From Calidihabitans tengchongensis (GTDB lineage: Bacteria > Sysuimicrobiota > Sysuimicrobiia > Sysuimicrobiales > Kaftiobacteriaceae): a stretch of DNA of 64,000 nucleotides. The position numbers were made by a program, and so were the translations under genes. The stretch lies in the NCBI GenBank assembly GCA_031459615.1, contig JAVKIE010000002.1:1-64000 (forward strand), read 5' to 3'. This document shows positions 28,349 to 36,403 of this stretch, one piece after another (the stretch's first letter is position 1; each line of letters begins with the position of its first letter). The notes below the pieces were generated by a model. It did no database searches. It was not told the DNA's origin and saw only the letters and a program-made list of their open reading frames with translations.

Positions 28349-29269
28349 TCAGTACTCCACCTCTGACCGCAGAAGCCACATCTGCACCGCGCTCACCACC
28401 AGCAGGACGATCAGCGTCACTGTGGAGATGGCGGCGGCGTAGCCCATGTCCTGAAATAGAAAGCCGTTCTGGTAGATGTAGTAGACGATCACCTTGGTGG
28501 CATCCAGCGGACCCCCTCGGGTCATCGTGTACACAGGCACGAAGACCTGGAACGAGAAGATGGTCTGGGTCACGACCACGAACATGAGGACCCGTCGCAG
28601 CAGGGGCAACGTGATACGCCAGAACTGCTGCCACCCGGAGGCTCCGTCGATCCGTGCCGCCTCGAAGTACATGTCGGGGATCCCCTTGAGTCCGGCCATG
28701 AGGATGATCATGCTGAAGCCGATTTCCTTCCAGACCATCATGATGACAATGGCTACCAGGGCCAGGCGTGGGTTGGAGAGGAACGCGATGCGGGGCAGAC
28801 CGACGCTGGTGATGATGCTGTTGAGCAGTCCCAGCTGGACGTGGTACATCAGGGCCCAGATGACCGAGATGACGACAATGGACGTCACCACGGGAGCAAA
28901 GATCGCCGACCGTACGACAGCGGTGAAACGACTCTCCCGTTGGAGCAGCAGCGCCAGCCCCATACTCAGGACAATCTGGGCGGGAACCTTCATCAGCACG
29001 TAGGCCGTGGTGACCCACAGAGATTTCCAGAAAATCGGATCTTCCAGCATCCGCAGGTAGGCCTGCAGGCCGATGAACTCCCCGTATCCCCCCAGGAGGC
29101 TGTACTGCCACAGGCTACTGCGGATGGCGGCAAAGATGGGCAGATATCGGAAGATGACGAAGTTGACGACGGCCGGCAGGATAAAGGCCAGCGCCAGGAG
29201 GTACCCCCGGCGACGGGCGGTCCACCAGCTCCGGGGAAGCGCGACCTCACGAGCGGCTACGGCGTCCAC
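28349..29269 (-). CDS. Sugar-type ABC importer permease, MalF/UgpA family
   Basis: A 306-residue CUT1 permease with six hydrophobic segments and the EAA loop YFEAARIDGASGWQQFWRITLPLL. Partner of the MalG-type permease encoded next. A large hairpin lies between its start and the binding-protein stop, which would allow more binding protein than permease to be made. Confidence 0.93.
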   Translation of the reverse strand: MDAVAAREVALPRSWWTARRRGYLLALAFILPAVVNFVIFRYLPIFAAIRSSLWQYSLLGGYGEFIGLQAYLRMLEDPIFWKSLWVTTAYVLMKVPAQIVLSMGLALLLQRESRFTAVVRSAIFAPVVTSIVVISVIWALMYHVQLGLLNSIITSVGLPRIAFLSNPRLALVAIVIMMVWKEIGFSMIILMAGLKGIPDMYFEAARIDGASGWQQFWRITLPLLRRVLMFVVVTQTIFSFQVFVPVYTMTRGGPLDATKVIVYYIYQNGFLFQDMGYAAAISTVTLIVLLVVSAVQMWLLRSEVEY

Positions 29270-29282
29270 AGGCGTCGGCTGT

Positions 29283-29330
29283 GCCTGCGGGCCCGGGGCT
29301 GTCGTGAAAGGCAGCCCCGGGCCCGCAGGC
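29283..29330 (-). promoter_or_regulatory. 19-bp intercistronic hairpin after the binding-protein gene
   Basis: A perfect 19-bp stem (29283-29301 with 29312-29330, core GCGGGCCCGGGGCTG) with a ten-base loop begins directly at the stop codon of the substrate-binding protein and ends 13 bases before the permease start. Such hairpins between binding protein and permease genes stabilise the upstream mRNA or partially terminate transcription, raising binding protein over permease. No T-run follows. Confidence 0.75.
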
Positions 29331-30710
29331 TTACTTCCACCCTTTGTACTTGGCTGCCAGCTGCTGTGCGCGCCTGGCTGCTGCCTTCATTTGCTCTGCC
29401 ACGTTGGCTCCGGCGATGATGTTGAGGGTCATTTCGGCGAACACCTGCTGGTACTCGGTGTACGCGGGGGTCTGAATGCGCGGGACGCCAATCTTGTTCA
29501 TTGCTTCGACCCACATGTACTGCTTCCCGCCGGGGCGGTACTCGGGCAGCGTATTGAGCAGGGAGATGTTGGCCGGCAACTGGCGGACGTGCTTGTACCA
29601 GATGCGTGCTCCGGCGTCACTGCTGGCGAACTTCACGAAGGCCAGGGCCTCGTCAAAGTGCTTGGTGTTTGGTGAAATTCCGTAGTGCCAGCTCCCCGTA
29701 TGGCAGATCTGTGTCTTGAAGTAGGGAATCCCGGTCACCCCCCAGGGGAATTTCCCCTCCCCGTAAAGCCGGTTCAGTTCGCCGATCCGGTTGTCGGGAG
29801 TGACCATGAAGGCCGCCTTCTTGGTCTCGAAGATCTGCGGAATCGGTTCGATGGGCGTCACCCGGTATCTCCTGTGGAGATCCTGGTAGAATTGCATGGC
29901 CTGGATGGCCTCCGGGGTGTCGAGGTAGCCGACGAAGGTGATTCCGTCGGGGCCGACGCCTTCGTAGGTGGGGCTGCCCTTGCGGCCGTTGGACCGGCGG
30001 AACAGGCCGTGCTCGTAGTCGCCGACCCACGTTCCCTGGCCCCACCGCAGACCCCACACCGTGGGCACACTGGAGCCGGAGGGGCGGATGGTGGTCTTCT
30101 GCCAGGCCTTGAGGGCTTCGGCCATGGTCCAGCTCTTTCCCAGGGTGTCCGGAGGTTTGATCCCCGCCGCGTCGGTCATTTCCCTGTTGTACATCATGAG
30201 AGAGCAGGACTGCATCATGGGAGGACCGTAGAGCTCACCCCGATAGCTTCCCTCCTCCACCGACTGGGGCAGCCACTGCTTCTTCTCCTGCTCGGTGAAG
30301 TACTTTCCCAGCGGGAGCAGGCTGCGGTAGAAGGCGTAGTGTTTCATGTCGGGGCCGTCGGACTGCACCAGGTCCATCTCGGCTCCGGCCGCCACCGCGC
30401 TCTCAATTTTGGGGAACAGGTCCTGGAAGGGAACCGATTCAAACGCGATGTCCACGTAGGACCACTTGCCGCCGTCGATCTTTTGGAACTCGGCCAGGAT
30501 CTCCTTCCAGGCGTTGATCTGAGCATCGTCCGTGATCGTGAGAAACTTCAGGACGACTTTTGGCCGTGCCTGGGCCACCTGCGCCTGCGGTGCCGGTGCG
30601 GGGGCCGGCGACGACGCCTGGGCCGGCCGAGGCATCCCGCTGAAGAGCGAGGCGGCCACAACAACCATTACGAGCAGAACACTGAGTCCTGCCCACACCC
30701 GTGCCCACAT
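29331..30710 (-). CDS. Extracellular solute-binding protein (sugar-type ABC importer)
   Basis: A 459-residue family-1 binding protein. A membrane-spanning signal (residues about 6-24) leads to a Pro/Ala linker with no lipobox Cys that I can see, so it may stay attached by its uncleaved signal or be cleaved after AQA. The mature part starts VVLKFLTITDDAQINAWKEILAEF, typical of CUT1 binding proteins. ATG 30710 has GGAGGA upstream; longer in-frame starts add charged residues before the signal and are unlikely. It delivers the substrate to the two permeases downstream. Confidence 0.9.
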   Translation of the reverse strand: MWARVWAGLSVLLVMVVVAASLFSGMPRPAQASSPAPAPAPQAQVAQARPKVVLKFLTITDDAQINAWKEILAEFQKIDGGKWSYVDIAFESVPFQDLFPKIESAVAAGAEMDLVQSDGPDMKHYAFYRSLLPLGKYFTEQEKKQWLPQSVEEGSYRGELYGPPMMQSCSLMMYNREMTDAAGIKPPDTLGKSWTMAEALKAWQKTTIRPSGSSVPTVWGLRWGQGTWVGDYEHGLFRRSNGRKGSPTYEGVGPDGITFVGYLDTPEAIQAMQFYQDLHRRYRVTPIEPIPQIFETKKAAFMVTPDNRIGELNRLYGEGKFPWGVTGIPYFKTQICHTGSWHYGISPNTKHFDEALAFVKFASSDAGARIWYKHVRQLPANISLLNTLPEYRPGGKQYMWVEAMNKIGVPRIQTPAYTEYQQVFAEMTLNIIAGANVAEQMKAAARRAQQLAAKYKGWK

Positions 30711-30799
30711 GCTCTGTATCCTCCTCCTCTGTCTGGAGTCGGATCCCGCCGACATGCGTCCCGGTGTGTTCCTCACCCCCCTTCAGCGGGCGGTCGCCC

Positions 30800-31837
30800 T
30801 CAGGCGCTCCCGCCCCGGGCGATGGCCGTCAGCGCCGCAGCCACCCGGTCCAGGTTGAGCTGGTTGGCGCGCTCGACCTGCTCGATCAGGCGCCCGGGGA
30901 TAGCACGGGTGCCCCGCAGGGCGCCCGCCAGACTCCCCGCGATGATGGCCACCGTGTCTGTGTCGTCGCCGATGTTGACGCCGCCCACGATCGCCTCCAG
31001 CGGGTCGCCGCCGGCCGCCACGAAAATGCCGATAGCGGCGGGTACGGCCTCCGCGATGTGCAGGCCGCTACCCACGTAGGCGTGGATGTCCCGGATGGCA
31101 TCCAGCACGCTTCGGTGTCGCACCGCCAGCCCCACGGCCAGCTCCATCCGCCGGTACACGGATGGACCGGCGACCACACGGCCCTCCCGGCGGCCGATCT
31201 CTTCACCCCGGAGGGCGCCGTGGAATGCTGCCTGAACCACCGCGTAGACGTCCGCGTCCAGAGTCAAAGCCCGTGCCACGCCCGCAGCCACAGCACAGGC
31301 ACCGGACATGGCAAGCTGGGTGGCGTGGGAGGGTAGACACATGGTCACGGCATCTCGGATGGCACCCTCCAGGTCCCCCGGGTGGACGAGCCCAGCCGGT
31401 GCCACCCGCATGGCCGCGCCGTTGGACGTGCCCATGCTGGTGAGCTTCCCCTGGCGCCCCACCACTCGGGGGTCTGTGCCCCGCCGCAGTTCCTCGATGG
31501 CCGCCCGAGTGGTGGGGCCCGCGAACCGTCGGAAGACCTCGGGGTCGTCAGCCCATCGCAGAAGATGCTGTGCCACCGCGTTCACGGTCAGCCGCCCGCC
31601 GGTCGCAATCAGGGCCTCCGCCATGGCCAGCATCTGGCCTGAGTCGTCTGTGATTTGGCCGGCGTCGCGCCCTCCGGCAAACGGGCTGTCGGGGGGCGGG
31701 GGGACGAACTCCCGCACCGGCCCGCCAAAGAGGGAGATGATTTCCTCGTAGCTGCGCTGCTCGGTGGCCGCCCCCATGGCGTCGCCGATAACGCCAGCTG
31801 CCAGGCTTCCGAGAATGCGGTCGTGCAGGTCGGTCAC
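30800..31837 (-). CDS. ADP-ribosylglycohydrolase family protein
   Basis: A 345-residue member of the ADP-ribosylglycohydrolase (DraG/ARH) fold. The di-metal motifs are present: GDAMGAATE near the start, ITDDSGQM near 60 (usual TDDT), the loop SNGAAMRVAPAGL and NIGDDTDTVA near 300. Family members remove ADP-ribose or hydrolyse N-ribosyl bonds; within this operon an N-glycosidase acting on ribosides is plausible, but protein de-ADP-ribosylation cannot be excluded. GTG 31837 overlaps the preceding stop (GTGA) and has GGAGGGA upstream; longer starts add non-conserved sequence. Confidence 0.87.
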   Translation of the reverse strand: MTDLHDRILGSLAAGVIGDAMGAATEQRSYEEIISLFGGPVREFVPPPPDSPFAGGRDAGQITDDSGQMLAMAEALIATGGRLTVNAVAQHLLRWADDPEVFRRFAGPTTRAAIEELRRGTDPRVVGRQGKLTSMGTSNGAAMRVAPAGLVHPGDLEGAIRDAVTMCLPSHATQLAMSGACAVAAGVARALTLDADVYAVVQAAFHGALRGEEIGRREGRVVAGPSVYRRMELAVGLAVRHRSVLDAIRDIHAYVGSGLHIAEAVPAAIGIFVAAGGDPLEAIVGGVNIGDDTDTVAIIAGSLAGALRGTRAIPGRLIEQVERANQLNLDRVAAALTAIARGGSA

Positions 31838-32784
31838 CACCTGACTCCCTCCGCAGGGTGGCTTTCCAGCAGACGCTGGGCCCACAAGCCGATGCCGCCC
31901 GCCGGCACAACCCCCCGTTCGGTGATGTAGGCCTCGACCAACGGTGCCGGCGTAACCTCAAAGAACCGATTCCAGACCGTGATGCCGTCCGGAGGTACCC
32001 ATCCCTCCGTCAGCTCTTCCGGAGGCCTGCTACCGACGTCGGGCGGGTGGCCCTGGACCGCGCGGAGGTCGAGCTTGGCCGTTTCGGCAGCCACATACAG
32101 CGGGATACCGAAGTGCCGCGCCGCCAGCGCCAGCAGGAAAGTCCCCGTCTTGTTCAGGAACGCACCCGAGGGGAGGATCGCGTCGGCACCAACAAGCGCC
32201 AGGTGCGCCTCTCTGATGCGCGCTCCGACGGCTGCGTCCGGGATGAGCTCACCGCGAAAACCCAGGCGGGCAGCCTCTTCCAGCACCCGGCGGCCTTCCC
32301 GCAGCGGCCGGGATTCGGTGGCGATGATGGTGAGGGTCTTCCGCTGGCGGCAGGCGGCGCGCAGGATGCGGATCACTGAGTCGCTCCGGCTGTGGGTCAC
32401 GAGCGTCACACCATCGGCGAGCAGATGAGCCCCGGCCTCGGCTAGGCGCTCCAGGTTGACCTCCGAGCGGCGTACGGTATCGTGGGCCCATGCGGACAGC
32501 GCTGCCCGGATTTCCTCCGCCGGCGCGTGGGACGCGATCTTGGCTTCCAGCAGCCCCTCGGCAGCCCGGACGGCATTGGCGACGGTGGCCATGACGGGCA
32601 TGAGCAGGAGGAGCTCGCGCGCCGTATCGCGGAGGCGGCGGCGCATCTCGTCGTAGTCCGACCCGGTGTACTCCGCCACCGACAGGGCCAGCACCTGGGC
32701 CGCCGCCCGCCCGATGGCGCTACCTCCGCTCACTTCGCCGGCGCGTAGCTGTCGAAGGAGTTCGGAAAAGCCGGTGGAGCTCAT
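31834..32784 (-). CDS. eIF2B-alpha/MtnA-fold protein, possible sugar-phosphate isomerase
   Basis: A 316-residue protein of the eIF2B/ribose-1,5-bisphosphate isomerase/methylthioribose-1-phosphate isomerase fold. Matching segments are IATESRPLREGRR (154-166), LVGADAILPSGAFLNKTGT (197-215) with the expected catalytic Asp at 201 and Asn/Lys at 211-212, and IPLYVAAETAKLD. Where catalytic relatives have T-H-C, this protein has T-H-S (S132), so the catalytic Cys may be missing. ATG 32784 with AGGAG upstream overlaps the GntR stop. In a nucleoside operon an isomerase acting on a ribose-1-phosphate derivative is the natural guess. Confidence 0.82.
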   Translation of the reverse strand: MSSTGFSELLRQLRAGEVSGGSAIGRAAAQVLALSVAEYTGSDYDEMRRRLRDTARELLLLMPVMATVANAVRAAEGLLEAKIASHAPAEEIRAALSAWAHDTVRRSEVNLERLAEAGAHLLADGVTLVTHSRSDSVIRILRAACRQRKTLTIIATESRPLREGRRVLEEAARLGFRGELIPDAAVGARIREAHLALVGADAILPSGAFLNKTGTFLLALAARHFGIPLYVAAETAKLDLRAVQGHPPDVGSRPPEELTEGWVPPDGITVWNRFFEVTPAPLVEAYITERGVVPAGGIGLWAQRLLESHPAEGVRW

Positions 32785-33602
32785 GGTCTCGCTCCTACGC
32801 CTGGCGGTCGCGGAGGAGTCAGTTTCACCACGTATCGGTAGATGTCGGACCGTATCACCGACAGCGCATATTCCACCGGGCGTCCGTCGTGCAGCAGGCA
32901 CACCCTCCGCAGGATCAGGACCGGATCTCCTTCGCGAATGCCCAAAAGTTCCGCCTCTCGCCGGCTGGCCCGGCGGGCCCACATCTCGTCCTGAGCCGCG
33001 CCGATGCGGATCCCGTACCGGGTTTGGAGCAGCAGATACAGCGACCCCGCTGCCTGTACCATGGGCGCCGACAGCCCGGGAACGGCCTGAGCCGGAAGAT
33101 ACGAGACACTGAAGTTCACCGGCTGAGAGTTGGCGGTCCGCACGCGCTCGATCCGAGCCACCCGGGATCCGGGGGGCAGGCGAAGGGCCGCACTCACCTC
33201 CCGGGAAGGTCGTCCCATGGCGACACGCACGGCGGCCATGCCAGGCTGCAGCCCCTGGGAGCGCAGCATATCTGTGAAACTCATCAGGACATCTCCCGCC
33301 TGCCGGATGGCCGCCTGGGCCACCATGATGCCCTTGCCGCGCACCGAGACCAACGTGCCCTCCAGCAGCAGGGGGCGCAGGGCTTCGTGAAGCGTGGTGC
33401 GGCTGACGCCATAGTGGCGGAGAAGGACCCGTTCTGGAGGCAGGAACGTGCCCGGGGGGATCCGGCCTTCGCCGATCTGGCGTTCCAGGTCGGTCCGCAC
33501 GAGGAAATATTTGGGGACGGGCGCGGGCCGGGACGACCGCAGGGGTGTTGCCGATAGCCCGGTAAAAGGCGTCAAGACCCCGCGTTCCGTGGGAGGGGAC
33601 AT
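32781..33602 (-). CDS. GntR-family regulator with UTRA ligand domain (HutC type)
   Basis: A 273-residue transcription factor. The winged helix-turn-helix occupies about residues 30-100 (LERQIGEGRIPPGTFLPPERVLLRHYGVSRTTLHEALRPLL...), and the UTRA effector domain about 110-265 (RIERVRTANSQPVNFSVSYLP). It is the first gene of the minus-strand operon and overlaps the next gene by four bases, so it very likely controls that operon, probably released by a nucleoside or sugar-phosphate effector. The first 28 residues are extra compared with typical GntR proteins and could reflect a later true start. Confidence 0.92.
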   Translation of the reverse strand: MSPPTERGVLTPFTGLSATPLRSSRPAPVPKYFLVRTDLERQIGEGRIPPGTFLPPERVLLRHYGVSRTTLHEALRPLLLEGTLVSVRGKGIMVAQAAIRQAGDVLMSFTDMLRSQGLQPGMAAVRVAMGRPSREVSAALRLPPGSRVARIERVRTANSQPVNFSVSYLPAQAVPGLSAPMVQAAGSLYLLLQTRYGIRIGAAQDEMWARRASRREAELLGIREGDPVLILRRVCLLHDGRPVEYALSVIRSDIYRYVVKLTPPRPPGVGARP

Positions 33603-33620
33603 GACATCATGCCCACATGA
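33601..33620. promoter_or_regulatory. Candidate GntR operator at the operon start
   Basis: TCATG-CCCA-CATGA (33607-33620) is an interrupted palindrome right at the 5' end of the regulator gene, and it overlaps ATGA-CA-TCAT (33601-33610). The surrounding 60 bases are noticeably AT-richer than the rest. Position and symmetry fit an autoregulatory operator. The sequence does not match a consensus I can name. Confidence 0.35.
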
Positions 33621-33814
33621 CGGGTTTGATTTTCTGAATTTCTGCCTAGGAAGAGGAGATTCCTCCGCAGGCCGGAGGGGAAAACGGTCTGCCCGAGGGG
33701 ACGAGGCCGAGGGTTGTCCTATGGTGATTGATGATTAACGACGTCGGGACCGGCCGATGTAGCAGATTGATCCGACAGGATCGAGGGCCAAACCCAGGAG
33801 CCAGTCGAGGGGTC

Positions 33815-34783
33815 TCACCGCCGGGGCGGGGTCCACTGCCAGACCGGCAGCAGCGTGTCCACCGGCGCGTAGTCGTCGGTCAGCAAGGGGACGTCGCCGG
33901 TGGCGACGGGCGCATCGTAGTAGTCGGCCGCATAGCGCAGAAAGTCGCGGTAGGTGACCCGCGGGGCCACCTGGCGGGCACGGGCGAGGATCTGCTCCCG
34001 GCTCAGTCCGGCTTCGGCGGTGGCCACCAGCAGGATGTTGCGGATGACATCGGCGTCCAGATACGGCCGGAATGCGGTGGGAAACGGATACAGCCCGGGG
34101 AAGACCTGGCCCTGGGTCCTGTACATGGCCCTGAACAAGGCACTGCGGGGACCCTCCAGGGCCCCGATGATGTTGGACACTGCCACCCCGCCCGGCGCCA
34201 GGCGCGACCGGACCAGCCGCATGAACTCCACCGTGGTCAGGTGGAAGGGAATCGAGTCGGCAAAGTAGGCATCCAGGATGATCATGTCGTAGCGGCGAGT
34301 CGTGCGCAGCAGGAACTGGCGGCCGTCCTGCACTGCGACCGGCAGGCGGGGATCGTCGGGAACGGCGAAGAACCGCCGCGCCACCATCACCACCAGGGGG
34401 TCCAGCTCGGCGGTCTCCACGGTCAGCTCGGGATAATCCCGCCAGAAACGCTTCTGGATCGACCCGCCGCCCAGACCCACCACCAGCACCCGCCGGGGGT
34501 GGGGCTGGAAGATCAGCCCCAGGTGGGCGTAGGCGGAGTACAGAAACGGGCTGTCGAAGGGGTCGGCCAGGTACATGCCGCTCTGGAAGGACCGGTCAAA
34601 CCGCAGGTAGCGGGCGACGCTGTCCTCGGCCACCACGATGTGGTGGTAGACGCTGTCCGCCTGAAAGATCACCCGGAACCCGCCAACGCCGGGGATCGCG
34701 GCCGGCGCGGGGGAGGACGCAGAAAGACCAGCGACCGCGGCGGCGAATACCCAGAGGGGGATCCGTTCCCGCAGGGCTCTCAC
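33815..34783 (-). CDS. Secreted spermidine-synthase-like methyltransferase-fold protein
   Basis: A 322-residue protein with an N-terminal signal peptide (WVFAAAVAGLSASSPAPAA) followed by a spermine/spermidine-synthase domain: YHHIVVAED, VLVVGLGGGSIQKRF (nucleotide-binding glycine loop), TAELDPLVV, and ILDAYFADSIPFHLTTVEF. This resembles the synthase half of the fused MFS/spermidine-synthase-like proteins, here without the MFS half but with an export signal. Whether it makes polyamines outside the cytosol, where the donor would be scarce, is doubtful. The GTG start has no Shine-Dalgarno; TATAGA lies eight bases before it, which suggests a leaderless transcript. Confidence 0.82.
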   Translation of the reverse strand: MRALRERIPLWVFAAAVAGLSASSPAPAAIPGVGGFRVIFQADSVYHHIVVAEDSVARYLRFDRSFQSGMYLADPFDSPFLYSAYAHLGLIFQPHPRRVLVVGLGGGSIQKRFWRDYPELTVETAELDPLVVMVARRFFAVPDDPRLPVAVQDGRQFLLRTTRRYDMIILDAYFADSIPFHLTTVEFMRLVRSRLAPGGVAVSNIIGALEGPRSALFRAMYRTQGQVFPGLYPFPTAFRPYLDADVIRNILLVATAEAGLSREQILARARQVAPRVTYRDFLRYAADYYDAPVATGDVPLLTDDYAPVDTLLPVWQWTPPRR

Positions 34784-34820
34784 ACGCCCATTCTATAAGG
34801 AACCCGCCCGGAGGTGTCCG

Positions 34821-35285
34821 ATGGCCGAGCCGGTCTACACCGCCCGTGTCAGGGTCTACCAGGACAGGCGCCCCCGCCGGCGCGCCTACGTGGCGCCCTT
34901 TGACCAGCCTATCGTCTTCGGCGTCCACTCGGAGGTGGCGTCCTTCTACAAGATCTCTCCCGACGAGCCCCTGCCCTCGACGCTGGACTACCTGGTGGCC
35001 GCCGCCGCCGGCTGACTGACCGGCACCCTGGCCGGCGCGCTGGAGGCGCGCGGGATACCCAGCTACCCCGACAGGCTGTGGACCGAGGCCGAAGGGACCG
35101 TGGAAGCCCCCGAGGGCGTGCTCAAGGTGACCCGCATCCGGGTGAGGTACCATCTCAAGATTCCAGCCGGCCGGCGCGAACAGGTGGAGCGCATCCTGCC
35201 GGTGTTCGAGCGCGGCTGCCCGGTGGCCCAGACGCTGCGGGGCTGCGTCGCCATCGAGCACGCCTGGGAGGTGACGGAGGAGTAG
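34821..35285 (+). CDS. OsmC-like selenoprotein (in-frame UGA as Sec65)
   Basis: One continuous frame from ATG 34821 to TAG at 35283-35285 is interrupted only by TGA at 35013-35015. Read as selenocysteine, it gives a 154-residue OsmC-family protein. U65 lies in AAAAG-U-LTGTLAGALEARGI, exactly where OsmC/Ohr relatives have the first redox Cys, and the second Cys is present in ERGCPVAQTLRGCV. The parts on both sides of the UGA are family-like and in the same frame, which rules out a simple truncation. GGAGGT (34811-34816) supports the start. Expected role: reduction of organic hydroperoxides, with Sec giving higher reactivity. Confidence 0.9.
35035..35051 (+). promoter_or_regulatory. Candidate bacterial SECIS hairpin for the OsmC-like gene
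   Basis: GCGCGC (35035-35040) and GCGCGC (35046-35051) pair around a TGGAG loop, starting 20 bases after the UGA at 35013-35015. A short GC stem with a G-containing apical loop at this distance fits a bacterial SECIS. The element would also be coding sequence (the segment LAGALEARG). Confidence 0.5.
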
Positions 35286-35380
35286 GTCTGGACCAGCAGG
35301 CCCGACGGAGGGACCGGTCCGGCCCCGCCGAAGTGGACCTGCGATCTCCGGGGTGAATCCGCACGGTGGAGGTGAGCGCC

Positions 35381-36313
35381 ATGGGCCGAACTCATTTCCT
35401 GCCCTCGGACAAGGTGCACTACGCGTGGAACAACCGCCTGCCTCCCGCGCTGGAGGTGTCTTCCGGCGACACGGTGGTCTTTGACCTGCGCGAGGTCACC
35501 GACAACCAGATCACCCCCCAGTCCACCGCCGACGACCTGACGCGGCTGGACTGGAGTCGGATCTACCCCCTGGGCGGGCCGGTGTTTGTCAAAGGCGCCC
35601 GACCCGGCGACACGCTGGAGGTGGAGATCCTGGACCTGCACCCCAAGGGCTGGGGCTGGACCGGCATCATCCCCGGCTTCGGCCTGCTGGAGGAGGAGTT
35701 CGCCAAGCCGTATCTGCGCATCTGGGACCTGTCGGCCGGCGACCACACCACCCTGCACGAGAACATCCGCATCCCTCTGGATCCCTTCTGCGGCACCATG
35801 GGCGTCGCGCCGGCCGAGCCCGGAGAGCACCCGGTGATGCCGCCGGGGAAGTTCGGCGGCAACATGGACATCCGCCACCTGACCCGGGGGACGCGGCTGC
35901 TGCTGCCGGTCCAGGTGGAGGGAGCGCTGTTCTCCTGCGGGGACTGCCACGCCGCCCAGGGCGACGGCGAGGTCTGCGTGACGGGCATTGAGGCCCCCAT
36001 GCACGTCGCGGTACGCCTGTGGGCCCGCCCCAACGTCTCCGTTCCGGAACCGCAGTTCATGACCCCGGGCCCCCTGACCCGCAGGTACGACGAGCGGGGC
36101 TACTATGCCACCACCGGCATCTCGCCGGACCTGATGGAGGCCGCCCGTAAGGCCGTCCGCCACATGATCGGCTACCTGACCCGGACGCACCACCTGACGC
36201 CGGAAGACGCCTACGTCTTGTGCAGCGTGGCCGTGGACCTGAAGATCAGCGAGGTGGTGGACAAGCCCAACTGGATCGTCACAGCCTACCTCCCGCAGGC
36301 CCTGTTTGCATAG
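35381..36313 (+). CDS. Acetamidase/formamidase family protein
   Basis: A 310-residue FmdA_AmdA-type amidase that would hydrolyse a short-chain amide to ammonia and acid. Family segments: HYAWNNRLPPALEVSSGDTV near the start, GPVFVKGARPGDTLEVEILD near 67-86, PGKFGGNMDIRHLTRGTRLLLPV and LFSCGDCHAAQGDGEVC near 185-200. ATG 35381 has GGAGG (35368-35372) eight bases upstream. It follows the OsmC-like gene by about 95 bases and precedes a flavo-iron-sulphur dehydrogenase; a functional link is not evident. Confidence 0.92.
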   Translation: MGRTHFLPSDKVHYAWNNRLPPALEVSSGDTVVFDLREVTDNQITPQSTADDLTRLDWSRIYPLGGPVFVKGARPGDTLEVEILDLHPKGWGWTGIIPGFGLLEEEFAKPYLRIWDLSAGDHTTLHENIRIPLDPFCGTMGVAPAEPGEHPVMPPGKFGGNMDIRHLTRGTRLLLPVQVEGALFSCGDCHAAQGDGEVCVTGIEAPMHVAVRLWARPNVSVPEPQFMTPGPLTRRYDERGYYATTGISPDLMEAARKAVRHMIGYLTRTHHLTPEDAYVLCSVAVDLKISEVVDKPNWIVTAYLPQALFA

Positions 36314-36403
36314 GACCGATGCCCGAGCGGTGGTCCCTTCCCAGGCCGTCGTCGGCGCCAGCGACGCCCCGGCTCGGGGCGAGGGTGTGAGGGGTCTCGT
36401 GCG

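Noticed and set aside
33661..33690. Hairpin CCTCCG/CGGAGG as a terminator of the spermidine-synthase-like gene
   Set aside because: Short stem, no T-run on the relevant strand, and it lies more than 120 bases after the stop.
33448..33738. Plus-strand 96-residue open frame overlapping the GntR start
   Set aside because: Mostly antisense to gntR, no Shine-Dalgarno and no protein-like pattern.
35013..35015. Treating the UGA in the OsmC-like gene as a gene end with a second start downstream
   Set aside because: The downstream ATG at 35100 has no Shine-Dalgarno and would yield only half an OsmC fold; both halves are in one frame.
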